A DNA stretch of 34,026 nt from Acidobacteriota bacterium (GCA_029263395.1 JAJCXO010000015.1:1-34026), one strand, 5' to 3'. Positions 27,601-29,990 are shown, counted from the stretch's first letter. A program made the numbers and translations. The notes: generated by a model from the letters alone, not told the origin.

Positions 27601-29990
27601 GACTTGGGAGTTTCTGCGGGGGAGCATCGACTCAGAGGGACCAGTCACTCGTGACGACAGCCAAGCTTGTTCCTAGGAAAGCCTCAGAAGCCTGCGCGGC
27701 TCCGATCGATCTCCCCCTCGGCGCTGACGACCCCGCCATCCTGACCTTTACCTCCGGCTCCACCGGCGTTCCCAAAGGTGTGATCGGACGCCACGGTCCT
27801 CTGACGCATTTTCTCTCTTGGCAGGCGGAACGTTTTCAACACGGCGGGAGCGACCGGGTCAGCGTGCTCTCGGGGCTTGCGCACGATCCTCTGCAGCGCG
27901 ACCTCTTCACACCGCTTTGCCTGGGTGCGGCCGCCGTGTTTCCCGATCCCGAGCAGCGCCTCGAACCGGGATATGCCACCGCTTGGCTGGCGAGCCAGCG
28001 CATCTCTCTCAGCCATCTGACGCCGGCCCTCGCCCAGGTGATCACCGAGCATGCGCAGGCTCTCCTGCCCGCCCTGCGCTGCGTCTTCCTGGTGGGGGAG
28101 GCCTTGACCCGGCGGGATGTCGAGGCCTTGCTGGCTCTCGCTCCGCGGGCCCAGATCGTCAACCTCTATGGTTCGACTGAGACCCAGCGCGCGGTGAGCT
28201 TTCACACCGCATCTCGGACACCCGAGGCACAGCCCGAGACGCGTCCCGAGATCCTCCCTCTGGGCCGCGGCATGTTGGGCGTCGATCTCCTGATTCTCAA
28301 TCCAGCGGGCGAGCTCGCTGGCATCGGCGAAGTGGGTGAGATCCATGTGCGCAGCCCACACCTCTCGGTCGGCTACCTGGGCGATCCGGCGCTGACGGCG
28401 CAGCGTTTCGTCCCTTGCAGGCTATCCCTCGAGCCGAGCGAGCGGGTCTATCGCAGCGGCGATCTCGGGCGCTACCTGCCAGACGGTGAGGTCGCCTTTG
28501 CTGGGCGTGTAGACCGCCAGGTTCAAATCCGCGGTTTCCGCGTCGAGCCTGGAGAGATCGAAGCGGTCCTGGCCCGCCACCCCCGAGTCGAGCAGGTTGC
28601 GGTGCTCGCGCAAGGTCACCGCCTGATCGCGTTTCTGACCCTCGAGGCTGTCGCCGCCGAGGGTCCAGATCAGGGTCCAGATCAGGGTCCGGATCAGGTC
28701 CCGGATCAGGATCTTCGTGCTTGGCTCGGTGAGCGTCTGCCCGCCTACATGGTGCCGGCTGCCTTCCACGTCTTGGACGCTCTGCCGCTCACCGCAACGG
28801 CGAAGGTTGATCGCCAGGCCCTGCTGGAGCTCAACCTCGAGACCTCCGACGATCCGACCGGCGGCACGACCTCTGAGCCACCGCAAGGTCCCATCGAGCA
28901 ACGGCTCGCCGAGATCTGGAGCGACGTATTGGAGCTTCCTCAGGTCGGCCGCCATGGCAATTTTTTCGCCCTCGGCGGGCATTCCTTGCTCGCGGTGAGC
29001 TTGGTCGCCCGCATCAATCGAGCGTTTGGGGTGCGTTTACCGCTCGCGACACTCTTCGCACATCCCTCCCTCAGCGCCTTGGCGTCACAGATCGACCCTG
29101 CCCTCGGCAACCAGAGAGGCCCGCAAGCCACCTCGCCGGTTCAGGTCTTGCGTCCCGGCGCCGCCGCCAGCGCCCCACCCTTCTTTTGTGTCCATCCGGC
29201 CGGCGGAATGCTCTTCGGCTACAACGATCTGGCGCGTCGGCTCGATCTTCCCGGGGCCTTCTACGGCATCCAGGATCCAGGCCTCGAGGACCCCGAACAA
29301 ACCGGTTCGGACATCGAAGCGATGGCCGAACAAACCGAATCAACCATCGAAGCGATGGCCGCGCGTTACATCGATGCCCTTCGTCAGGTGCAGCCCACTG
29401 GGCCCTATCATCTGGGGGGGTGGTCGATGGGAGCGATGATCGCCTATGAAATGGCCTGCCAGCTGCGCTCCGCGGGGGAAGACATCAATGTTTTGGCCTT
29501 GATCGACGGCGGTCCCGCACGGCTGGCGTGGGCTCGGAAAGAAAGGGCGGCTCACGGCGAGAAGGCGGGCGAAGAGATCGGCGCCGTCGCGTTGCTGCGG
29601 GAGCTTGGACTGCCGGCGGCAGAGCAAGAACAGTGGAGCAAGCTGCCGGAAGATCAATTGCAGCAACGGATCTGGCGACACGCCATCGAGCACAAGGTTT
29701 TGCCGCCGGATTTTGATCTCGAAACGATGCGGCAGGCGTTCCGTCTCCAACGGTCGCATCTCGAAACCCTGCTGGCCTACTCTCCGCGCCCCAGCGACCT
29801 GTCAATCCACCTTTTCGTCGCCCAGACGCGTGCGCCCGGTTTACCCGACGACCTGGGCTGGTCGCAGCTCGTCGCTAGGGTCGTCGCGGTCGAGGTGCCG
29901 GGAGATCATCAACAAATGATGCGCGAGCCAGAGGTGCGAGTGTTGGCAGTGGAGTTGCGGAAGGTTTTGGTGCCCAGCTCCTCGGATTAG
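6633..29990 (+). CDS. giant hybrid KS/half-DH - six-module NRPS with thioesterase
   Basis: The protein has 7,785 residues (about 0.85 MDa at 110 Da per residue). Order: KS, KS-flanking subdomain, N-terminal half of a DH, then six condensation-adenylation-carrier modules and a type I thioesterase. All six C domains keep HHxxxDG, all six carrier domains keep the phosphopantetheine Ser (GGHS or GGNS), and the TE keeps Ser, Asp and His. No AT, ACP, KR, epimerase or methyltransferase is present, so the KS would need acyl groups supplied in trans. ATG 6633 is preferred, about 15 codons before the KS begins, with a weak AGG 6 bp upstream; GTG 6612 and ATG 6483 are in-frame alternatives. It likely makes a hexapeptide with or without a polyketide cap (inference from pocket residues). 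A phosphopantetheinyl transferase and upstream PKS partners must lie elsewhere. Unusual features are many in-frame tandem repeats and a MITE-like insertion in the sixth A domain. The MFS exporter at 31002-32282 is the only nearby gene with a plausible link. Confidence 0.95.
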   Translation: MTSQRGQTGNRGPDAQPIAVVGLAGRYPEADCVDRFWQNLAAGKDCIREIPRDRWDYRQRAALGKPELRWGGFIDDVDAFDSLFFNISPREAALMDPQERIFLEVVWEVLEDAGYLPETLVAKGEDRDVGVFVGAVWAFYQTVGAEEAFKGHVVGANSYLWAVANRVSYTLNLTGPSLAIDTACSSSLTALHMACEAIRQGECRAAIAGGVNLDLHPSKRVVTAGGGFLSPDGRCFTFGNKANGYVAGEGVGAVLLKPLSDAERDGDQIHGVILSTAVNHGGKTSGFTVPRARAQKALITRALDQAGIDARTVSYVEAHGTGTKLGDPIEIQALSEAFRNQTQDTSFCAIGSVKSNVGHLEAAAGIAGLTKVLLQFRHGQLAPSIHTEELNELIDFERTPFVVQRRAGLWKRPVIDGVEMPRRAGLSSFGAGGANAHLILEEYRCADPREDATVSQRRAVAPQRGSEVFVLSARSEERLTAYAEKFAGALSAGWLDALELCDISYTLQLGRTGWRHRLAVVAHSHEQFLVGLRFFLEGRSNVEVMTGDIKNASSFASLIDGDDREEIVRVLVRGGNPHKLARRWCDGILPDWYQVRDPRSGRRVSLPTYPFALEKHWIGTDEPIRGAQTVQALHTFIDANVSTFGRQAYRKVFDAEHFVFGDHVIGGEPMLPEVSYLEMARAAGELACGRPVRRLENIVRSKPITLAECGKEIFIELELVADHLRFEICGAGSADARDVYARGELFFEASAAELPDPPRRQLHQTVYPLTKGQQGIWFLCRLAPEAYAYNIPFAFHVGRGTDPSKLRRALQVLQDRHPALRTVFREIDGEPRQYVMEPSEVSFQEEDLSHLDGDAVIAHLLGTTRIPFDLETGPLLRVFFFHRGRQRPILLINIHHLVFDGVSYNTLIDELLTVYGAELAGPEHSGPEHGLAPVGESFAAFEAWQRQMLASPAGEKLLAYWREQLAHAPRQLDLPLDLPRPARRSFAGATLDVELNSSFVLQLRGLARSCKTNLFSLCLGAFGLLLARTTRQPEVVIATAATGRPDERWQGVVGYFVNLLPVRMSFAGNPPLRSAIKAVQKAVFGLLEHADLPFPALVEALGILPEADHSPLCQASFIWQNLRANLSREYGPGRENHALSLEPVEGVHQVGEIELSLEIFDLQDHLHLIFKYDPTLFHRERICRLAEHYEVLLAGFAEGLETGVLDLEWLSGAARHQLLTHSHGPPLEGSTVSLQTAFAAAAATFADAPALRFGDQVLTYTALDRRTNRLARRLREMGVGPDVRVGIRMQRSIAMAEAVLAVLKAGGAWVPMDPAYPEERLLRMEQDAAPGVVLTEASLTGLGLSDVGLTTDLSQEDAALAEVASAQNLLFVIYTSGSTGRPKGVAMSRGAIANLIRWQIGLETFRPRLRTVQLASLSFDVSVQELFETWCSGGEVVLVSEELRRDANALLGFLRDRRIQRMHQPFVGLQALAAAFEDAAVEDVADEGRGIVPTSLREVYTAGEALQASQPLRSFFKALPDCSFHNHYGPTEAHVVTAFDLPRNSDDWTALPPIGAPIARARIELLDPRLHRVPIGVCGELYIAGANLARGYLDRPGLTAARFVPDPNTHGERFYRTGDLARWRTDGQIEYLGRCDHQVKVRGYRIEPGEIEALLSGQENVRDAAVVVHEVSSGDRRLTAFVVSAGAAPVGSEPTGAAPGGAESVSAESGDSREIIDDVLAASLRRILTSRLPSYMVPSAIVFLSRFPSLPSGKLNRRALQERAVAGAAAPGGSGRIAPRTTEEELLCGIWAEGLTAPAASIGAESHFFELGGNSLTATRLCALIRKTFAVEVPLAEIFAHPTVGALAIRLAAFQIDSPVLAPPTRARRPDPLPLSFTQPLSFSQPLSFAQERLWFLDRLEGPATTYSMPYAWRLEGAVEAGALSRALRALVDRHESLRTHFAASAGDSARQIIEPPAGFGLRVVDLSGLPLAPAEATATALVNRDTATPFELDRGPLFRVTLLRLRDDLHVLSLNMHHIISDGWSLGVIQTELPLLYRACRAGEDPSTVLPPLPIQYADYALWQRDWLRGEALAGQLAYWTRQLESCPQSLDLPTLGPRPVMQTFRGQVRSFRVNSELTQALRQLALQTRGTLFLVLEAAFAELLGRFSGVREVNVGTPVANRRYVELESLIGFFVNPLVLRNTLDGELTVRQRIAQVRETALDAFAHQDLPFEKLIEALNPVRDTSRSALFQVMFALQGESMDEFELPGTSSSAWGIDYSIANIAKFDLTLNLAEAGDDGLSGDLIYNTDLFDPDLIERMTACFVELLRGFAASSPKQKAHQLSMLTAAQEREVLEEFNAPAAPLGDSDPVPQRIRDQASRRPDALALRSGRKSLTFRELDRRSNQVAHHLVRQGVRPGERVALVMDRSIELVTGLLGVLRAGAVYVPLDPKSPTERLRFMVEDADCKVRLTKAEVGGILASPWASVPAPTFDALPCKTLPGHTLPGNAPGGHTLPGNAPAYVIYTSGSTGNPKGVVISHQSLAGLVAWYLREYEVREGDHATLIAGPAFDASVFEIWPCLCGGASLEVVDDEFLVPELLAEFFNRKRPTHAFVPTPLMELMLRTQCLDRIRTLRYLQIGGDRLMSRPAEALPFAIVNNYGPAECTVVSTVSTVSSVAQVSSVAQVSSVAQVSSAVQVSSAAQAAVAANPPSIGCPIPGARVYSLDAYLNPVPPLVAGELCLAGTGLSQGYLHRRGLSAEKFVPNPFAAAVGERLYRTGDLGYWLSNGKLAFLGRIDHQVKLRGFRIELGEIEARLVSHEQVTGACVVVVTMDNQPAGSDGRLAAVVRCAGEGCAGERVAGDSPGASHFIDFLSHNLPDYMVPSVWLFVTSLPLTANGKIDREAVLKLAREAAAVEKVREHVAEKVTAPRTTEEELLAEIWAEVLGRDASKIGVETDFFALGGHSLSAVRLTALVRQTFDVELPLREVFARPTIRALASYLPSLRHQGPTLTPPQPRPMTMPRLLPISFAQERLWILDRLEGPSATYNIPHALRLEGKLNVAALERALGEIVSRHESLRSRFVVLTDENSTVTQKIEPPADFPLPWVDLSGLPAAAAEDSAMALVRRDAVAPFDLDQGPFLRASLLGLRGEVHVLVLSMHHIVSDGWSFGVFNRELSAFYKAFRAGVDPSTVAPPLAVQPLLVQYPDYALWQRDWLQGETLEGQLGYWVRKLKGAPESLDLPLRGPRPATRTYRGTMERFRLSQQLTEGLRRLAAATRGTLFLVLEAAFAELLGRYSGARDVCVGTPVSNRRFAELEPLIGCFINTLVVRNTLNRGTVRERIDTLRGTVLDAFAHQDVPFERLVEVLNPVRDASRSPIFQVMMVLQNASMPALELEGLTVQELPQRTTTAKFDLTLYLMEDGDGLAAGIEYNVDLFDLSLIRRMARQLRTLLESFTAHSDGGIGDLSLMTVAERFQVLGEWNDTAVRRRPWPGLHAGFEEQARRSPRAVALVYAGQPTTYGELNSRADQLAAHLLAAHLLEKGIACETRVAILLPRSPALIAGLLGILKTGSTYVPLDPAYPRDRLGFMLDDADVAVLVTSREALAASALEPTCAVLFEDDLLAEDPPLAGWTQPAAAVSPAVVVDPRQLAYLIYTSGSTGRPKAVAIEHGSATALLDWAQTVFQVDDLRGVPAISSVCFDLSVFEIFLPLSVGGTVYLADDALAIQDLEGREHLTMIQTVPSVAAELVRAQAVPPGIKVFVLAGEPLPGELVQAMYAIPSVEKVCDLYGASEDTTHSTYTLRRAGGPQTVGRPLHNRRLFLLDAGLRPVPTAAVGEVHLGGAGLARCYLHRPGLTAERFVPDPYSGELGGPGERIYRTGDLGRFCDNGEIQILGRLDHQVKIRGFRIEIGEIEARLSRHQGVEEACVVVDESSSGKQLIGVIRAAAEGPTKGPRVEQPQAEELRSFLAGSLPNYMIPTALLSFAELPKNPNGKVDRRTLLRQARQLLRAQNQDAAAQREAPRDAVEERLAGLWTSLLRIDTIDGDGVGVGIHDNFFELGGHSLLASRLASRIYADFHVKLPLRTIFEQPTVAGLARRLAESLREIPTGGDTAEDTGGDTAPLLPERPVVLPLSWAQYRLWFLDRFEGGASSSLNIHSALRWRGALEPEALCAAFNLLPARHEILRTTFPVRDDGEPCQRIAPRIEIDLPLIDLSRLQAPDREAQLRRRQIENGRHLFDLLQAPLLRVALLRLEPPDSTTQNHVVLLCVHHIVSDGWSMSLMLREVLTTYLARVRGLEPSLPSLTLPPLPQQYADHAIAQRLRLEGETGRVELDWWRETLNAPPSALDLPTDFKRPPVMSHRGAMCLHRLDAELSSDLLRLASGRGATLFMVLLAAFKVVLWRLSGARDILVGTPIAGRQQAEVENLLGCFLNTLVLRTRFDSRPGFDSRQGFDAPTSFEDILDRVRENALGAYTHQELPFERILEEIAPQRDLSRTPLFQVFFNMLNLPPVESRELLRDAGIEVELLDPPEVESKFDLTVYLSEREDGAIDLHLVYRRDLFGRDRMAELARQFELVLRQIADDPAIRIDQISLLSEPARRALGDLPRAQSNTFVGSVPELFLRRASEHPDKIALQDPLTTLSYARVARASGELARQLRRLGAGRGASPGAGRGTGPGVTVAILARRNVALGVAVLGVLRAGAVVLIVDPDLPAVRREEILRLARPRAVVELVGEIWHLRPLSRSTQASFMRTSESCSTSESGSTSEPGNAAIDLPLTADDAAVLTFTSGSTGVPKGVIGRHGALTHFLPWQAEHFGHGPDERVSVLSGLSHDPLQRDLFTPFFLGGVAVFPDPEQRLEPGYLAGWMARERITLSNLTPALGQVIHEHAGAVHVGTVHAGAKLPTLRCLFLVGEALTRRDVKALRALAPNACVVNLYGATETQRALSYHTAGDHMAGEGCDDQPEILLPEILPLGRGMRDAELLILSAAGQLAGVGELGEIHIRSPHLARGYLDDPALTAQRFVPCRLALEPGERVYRTGDLGRYLPNGEATIVGRADRQVQVRGFRVEPGEIEARLASHELVTGACVVIDSAGDSAGGPAGGGGRLFAAVKSTQEKPTSTQLRDFLARSLPEYMVPSAYLFVDHLPIAVGGKIDRRAVLELARGSASTDAESLTIPRTPEEELLRGLWAEVLDLEASRVDVESDFFASGGHSLTATRLAALVRQTFGVELPLKEIFARRTLAALAACLPGLRGQRQVLDPPRPAERSTPPPLSFAQERLWILDRLEGASAVYNMPGAFRLTGNLSIAALERAFGEIVRRHQILRTRFVEIDGEARQVLDDPEFCLSVQDLSALTAASAAAEARGLSEDDAVLPFALERGRLFRARLLRLGEDNHLVLVNMHHIVSDGWSMGILRRELQVLYKGLLEPTALEPTALEPTALEPCAAKPLAEPPLQYADFAIWQRGWLQGEALRSQRDFWVRQLDGGPQSLDLPTRGPRPSMQTFGGERLRLRLDPELAGALRRLALHTRSTLFVVLEAAFAELLGRYGGAREVHVGTPVANRRHVELESLIGFFANTLVLRHRLGTQATVRERLAETRDTALDAFAHQDLPFEKLVEALNPVRDPSRSPIFQVMFALQTASKDGFALPGLTVTPWRQESVAARFDLTLSLIELEDKTEHQISGELVYNTDLFDRGLIERLSASYVQLLRGFVERPEQKPHQLSILTAAQEREVLAFNEIAGALEPAEPVHCQVHEQAVQRPDAIAVASSREMLTYGELDRRSDEMACDLLHPGVARWEGPAGPEVVGVFLERSPNLIVALLAILKSGAAYLPLDPEYPEERLRFMLQDSACSSVLTTSSLAGRIPQGLDGCRRILLDANTGAEESETETWKTATSETETLFRPSSGRSRHQAAYVIYTSGSTGRPKGVVVAHGGLSNLVGAQRARMELDRESRILQLASLNFDASISEFFMALCAGAGLHLMPRDRLLPGLALTRLCDERGITHLTMTPTALAVMPAESLASVSTLLVAGEACPRDLAARWATGRRLHNAYGPTENTVCATMSEPLDPGLADSPTIGTVIANVRAHVTDRCLQPLPQGVPGELVIGGVGVTRGYLNRPALTAARFVPDPFSGEPGARLYHSGDSTSWTAEGCLNFLGRLDHQVKVRGFRIEPGEIEARLISHEQVADACVVVVSAAGDGRLAAAVSASGERPAAADLRDFLLRTLPEHMVPSVWVFVDSLPITVNGKTDRRAVLERVLEDLAAEAENATPGEAPRDALEEILVGLWGSLLQRGEVGIHDNFFELGGHSLLATQVISRIRDDFRVELPVRAVFEEPTVAGLARCLGESLRPTISEEIMAPGPLALERPSILPLSWAQYRLWFLDRFEDGAASSLNIRLALRWRGALEPEVLRAAFNLLLARHEILRTTFPARDGGEPFQRIAPRLEIDLPIIDLSRLEAPDREAQVRRRQIESGQHLFDLLRAPLLRVALLRLGEQHHVLLQCVHHIVSDGWSMSLMLREVLTAYLALIRGPELSLPPLPQQYADHAIAQRLRLDGEGGRVELDWWRETLKAPPSALDLPTDFKRPPVASHRGASCLHLLDAELSSDLRRLARGRSATLFMVLLAAFKIVLSRLSGERDILVGTPIAGRQRTEVEHLLGCFLNTLVLRTRLDSQPGFDSQPGFNSRPGFEDILERVRETALGAYAHQELPFERILEALAPERDLSRTPLFQVFFNMLNLPPVDSAALLQDAGFEIEALDLPGVESKFDLTVYAADREAGTIALNLVYRRDLFDRKRIAELARQFERVLRQVAADPEIPIDQISLLSEPARRALDLPSPQSNAFVGSVPELFLRRAREHPDRIALCDPQVTWSYAGTARESAELARRLRRHGVGHGLGHGLGHSGEHGVGHRPVVVAILARRTAALGIAVLGVLRAGAVVTILDPDLPAARLDEILRVAQPHAMVKIDGNTFEVSSTKASRLLALHRQGTSEPLPRGVETPRSVMKSLPGLGSFCGGASTQRDQSLVTTAKLVPRKASEACAAPIDLPLGADDPAILTFTSGSTGVPKGVIGRHGPLTHFLSWQAERFQHGGSDRVSVLSGLAHDPLQRDLFTPLCLGAAAVFPDPEQRLEPGYATAWLASQRISLSHLTPALAQVITEHAQALLPALRCVFLVGEALTRRDVEALLALAPRAQIVNLYGSTETQRAVSFHTASRTPEAQPETRPEILPLGRGMLGVDLLILNPAGELAGIGEVGEIHVRSPHLSVGYLGDPALTAQRFVPCRLSLEPSERVYRSGDLGRYLPDGEVAFAGRVDRQVQIRGFRVEPGEIEAVLARHPRVEQVAVLAQGHRLIAFLTLEAVAAEGPDQGPDQGPDQVPDQDLRAWLGERLPAYMVPAAFHVLDALPLTATAKVDRQALLELNLETSDDPTGGTTSEPPQGPIEQRLAEIWSDVLELPQVGRHGNFFALGGHSLLAVSLVARINRAFGVRLPLATLFAHPSLSALASQIDPALGNQRGPQATSPVQVLRPGAAASAPPFFCVHPAGGMLFGYNDLARRLDLPGAFYGIQDPGLEDPEQTGSDIEAMAEQTESTIEAMAARYIDALRQVQPTGPYHLGGWSMGAMIAYEMACQLRSAGEDINVLALIDGGPARLAWARKERAAHGEKAGEEIGAVALLRELGLPAAEQEQWSKLPEDQLQQRIWRHAIEHKVLPPDFDLETMRQAFRLQRSHLETLLAYSPRPSDLSIHLFVAQTRAPGLPDDLGWSQLVARVVAVEVPGDHQQMMREPEVRVLAVELRKVLVPSSSD
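6681..8930 (+). other. KS - flanking subdomain - half-DH region
   Basis: The ketosynthase spans about 6681-7961, with catalytic Cys184 (DTACSSS), His319 (EAHGTGT) and His359 (NVGHLE), all intact. The VNHGGKTSGFTVP stretch is typical of trans-AT ketosynthases. A flanking subdomain follows (about 8031-8480, closing with LPTYPFALEKHW) in the place where trans-AT systems lack an AT. Then comes about 115 residues (8529-8880) matching only the first hot-dog of a PKS dehydratase: the catalytic motif HVIGGEPMLP (His663) fits HxxxGxxxxP. The second hot-dog with its Asp/Gln (DxxxQ) motif is missing. The sequence passes straight into the C1 domain with no ACP. Confidence 0.8.
9391..9420 (+). repeat. 15-bp x2 in-frame repeat (C1)
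   Basis: Two copies coding GPEHS/GPEHG lie in the C1 domain, past HHLVFDG and the following helix, in a loop before the FxxWQ stretch. Confidence 0.85.
11683..11760 (+). repeat. degenerate Gly/Ala/Glu-rich in-frame repeat (A1)
   Basis: Four diverged units of the kind GAAPVGSEP/TGAAPGGAES lie in the C-terminal subdomain of A1, between its beta strands and the YMVP motif. Confidence 0.65.
12252..12305 (+). repeat. 18-bp x3 repeat of the C2-domain start motif
   Basis: Units at 12252, 12270 and 12288 code PLSFTQ, PLSFSQ and PLSFAQ. The last belongs to the conserved SFAQERLWFLD motif of C2, so the first six residues of a core motif have been copied twice upstream. Confidence 0.95.
14082..14141 (+). 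repeat. 30-bp x2 in-frame repeat (A2)
   Basis: Two copies at 14082-14111 and 14112-14141 code GHTLPGNAPG/GHTLPGNAPA just before the ATP-binding YTSGSTG loop. A partial copy precedes them. Confidence 0.9.
14598..14687 (+). repeat. 18-bp x5 in-frame repeat beside the A2 pocket
   Basis: Five units coding VSSVAQ (twice varied to VSSAVQ and VSSAAQ) begin a few codons after the YGPAECTVV stretch that carries the last variable pocket residues. Confidence 0.95.
15651..18880 (+). other. NRPS module 3 (C-A-PCP), alanine-like pocket
   Basis: C3 (SFAQERLWILDRLEG, HHIVSDG) is LCL-like. A3 (about 17040-18570) gives pocket residues D-L-F-Q-V-A-L-T-H-K. Cyanobacterial alanine-activating domains carry DLFNNALTYK as I recall (7 of 10 shared), so Ala or another small residue is likely. 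A3 has LYGASED in place of the usual YGPTE motif, as seen in that A-domain group. PCP3 has its Ser codon at 18765-18767 (ELGGHSL). Confidence 0.65.
17166..17195 (+). repeat. 15-bp x2 in-frame repeat (A3)
   Basis: Two identical copies code LAAHL in the N-terminal helix of A3, lengthening the helix before the VAILLPRS strand. Confidence 0.9.
18900..18941 (+). repeat. GGDTAEDT in-frame repeat (PCP3-C4 linker)
   Basis: Three short units built on GGAGACACAG or GGAAGACACAG code TGGDTAEDTGGDTA in the linker between PCP3 and C4. Confidence 0.75.
19899..19952 (+). repeat. 18-bp x3 in-frame repeat (C4)
   Basis: Units code FDSRPG, FDSRQG and FDAPTS after FLNTLVLRTR in C4. The same loop in C6 (26586-26639) carries a related three-unit repeat. 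Confidence 0.9.
20562..20609 (+). repeat. 24-bp x2 in-frame repeat (A4)
   Basis: Two copies code GAGRGASP/GAGRGTGP in the N-terminal part of A4, before the VAILARR strand. The same loop in A6 holds a different repeat. Confidence 0.9.
20832..20885 (+). repeat. 18-bp x3 in-frame repeat (A4)
   Basis: Units code RTSESC, STSESG and STSEPG between the A2 and A3 motifs of A4, in the same region where A6 holds the MITE-like insertion. Confidence 0.9.
21240..21284 (+). repeat. 15-bp x3 in-frame repeat (A4)
   Basis: Units code HAGAV, HVGTV and HAGAK between LTPALGQVI and the LRCLFLVGEAL motif. A6 lacks this insertion. Confidence 0.85.
21849..21884 (+). repeat. 12-bp x3 in-frame repeat (A4)
   Basis: Two identical units (GACTCGGCCGGC, coding DSAG) and a diverged third (GPAG) lie in the C-terminal subdomain of A4. 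Confidence 0.9.
22392..25620 (+). other. NRPS module 5 (C-A-PCP), tyrosine-like pocket
   Basis: C5 (SFAQERLWILDRLEG, HHIVSDG) has an N-half close to C3 and a C-half close to C2. A5 (about 23820-25340) has pocket residues D-A-S-T-L-A-A-V-C-K. The recalled code for Tyr or its beta-hydroxy form is DASTVAAVCK (9 of 10), so a tyrosine-type residue is a good prediction. Its A7 motif reads YHSGDSTSW where the others read YRTGDL or YRSGDL; the ribose-binding Asp is kept. PCP5 has ELGGHSL (Ser codon 25500-25502). Confidence 0.7.
22854..22913 (+). repeat. 15-bp x4 in-frame repeat (C5)
   Basis: Three full units coding LEPTA and a fourth ending LEPCA lie after the HHIVSDG helix in C5, in a loop before the LQYADFAIWQ motif. 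Confidence 0.95.
26586..26639 (+). repeat. 18-bp x3 in-frame repeat (C6)
   Basis: Units code LDSQPG, FDSQPG and FNSRPG at the same C-domain loop as 19899-19952 in C4. Confidence 0.95.
27246..27305 (+). repeat. 12-bp x5 in-frame repeat (A6)
   Basis: Units of the form GGCCTCGGGCAC code GxGH-type tetrapeptides, giving a His/Gly-rich loop. It occupies the same position as the unrelated 24-bp repeat of A4 (20562-20609). Confidence 0.95.
27504..27686 (+). mobile_element. MITE/REP-like hairpin element inserted in frame in A6
   Basis: Perfect 9-bp direct repeats AAAGCCTCA lie at 27504-27512 and 27678-27686, 174 bp apart (58 codons, so the frame is kept). Inside them are 10-bp inverted repeats AGGAACAAGC (27536-27545) and GCTTGTTCCT (27665-27674). 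Between these are three hairpins: CGAGGGGTT/AACCCCTCG (27558-27577), AAGTCCC/GGGACTT (27588-27605) and GTCAC/GTGAC (27644-27655). The paralogous A4 domain lacks this sequence. The encoded stretch (such as LPRGVETPRSVMKSLPGLGS) resembles no A-domain segment. I infer a small non-autonomous element that landed in an inter-motif loop and is translated; the family is not identified. Confidence 0.7.
28662..28709 (+). repeat. 12-bp x4 in-frame repeat (A6)
   Basis: Units code GPDQ, GPDQ, GPDQ and VPDQ in the C-terminal subdomain of A6, before LRAWLGERLPAYMVP. Confidence 0.95.
29140..29987 (+). other. type I thioesterase domain
   Basis: This alpha/beta-hydrolase domain ends the synthetase. The nucleophile Ser lies in GGWSMGA (codon 29424-29426), the Asp in LIDGG (29505-29507) and the His in PGDHQQM (29907-29909). 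It would release the peptide from PCP6 by hydrolysis or cyclisation; the sequence does not tell which. Just before the active-site strand it carries a 33-bp tandem duplication (29295-29360) that adds 11 residues. Confidence 0.85.
29295..29360 (+). repeat. 33-bp x2 in-frame repeat (TE)
   Basis: The two copies code EQTGSDIEAMA and EQTESTIEAMA, a helix duplication ahead of the TE active-site segment. Confidence 0.95.

Larger units (their letters stand above)
25686..29090 (+). other. NRPS module 6 (C-A-PCP), Lys2/aminoadipate-like pocket with insertion
   Basis: C6 (SWAQYRLWFLDRFED, HHIVSDG) is a near-copy of C4. A6 (about 27100-28820) has LAHDPLQRDLFTP and pocket D-P-R-H-F-V-L-R-A-K, differing from module 4 only by His for Asn and from the recalled Lys2 code at one of nine positions. 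Between the A2 and A3 motifs A6 has about 60 extra residues encoded by a hairpin-rich insertion (27504-27686). The ATP-binding loop after it (FTSGSTGVPKG) is intact. PCP6 has ALGGHSL (Ser codon 28983-28985). Confidence 0.7.
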
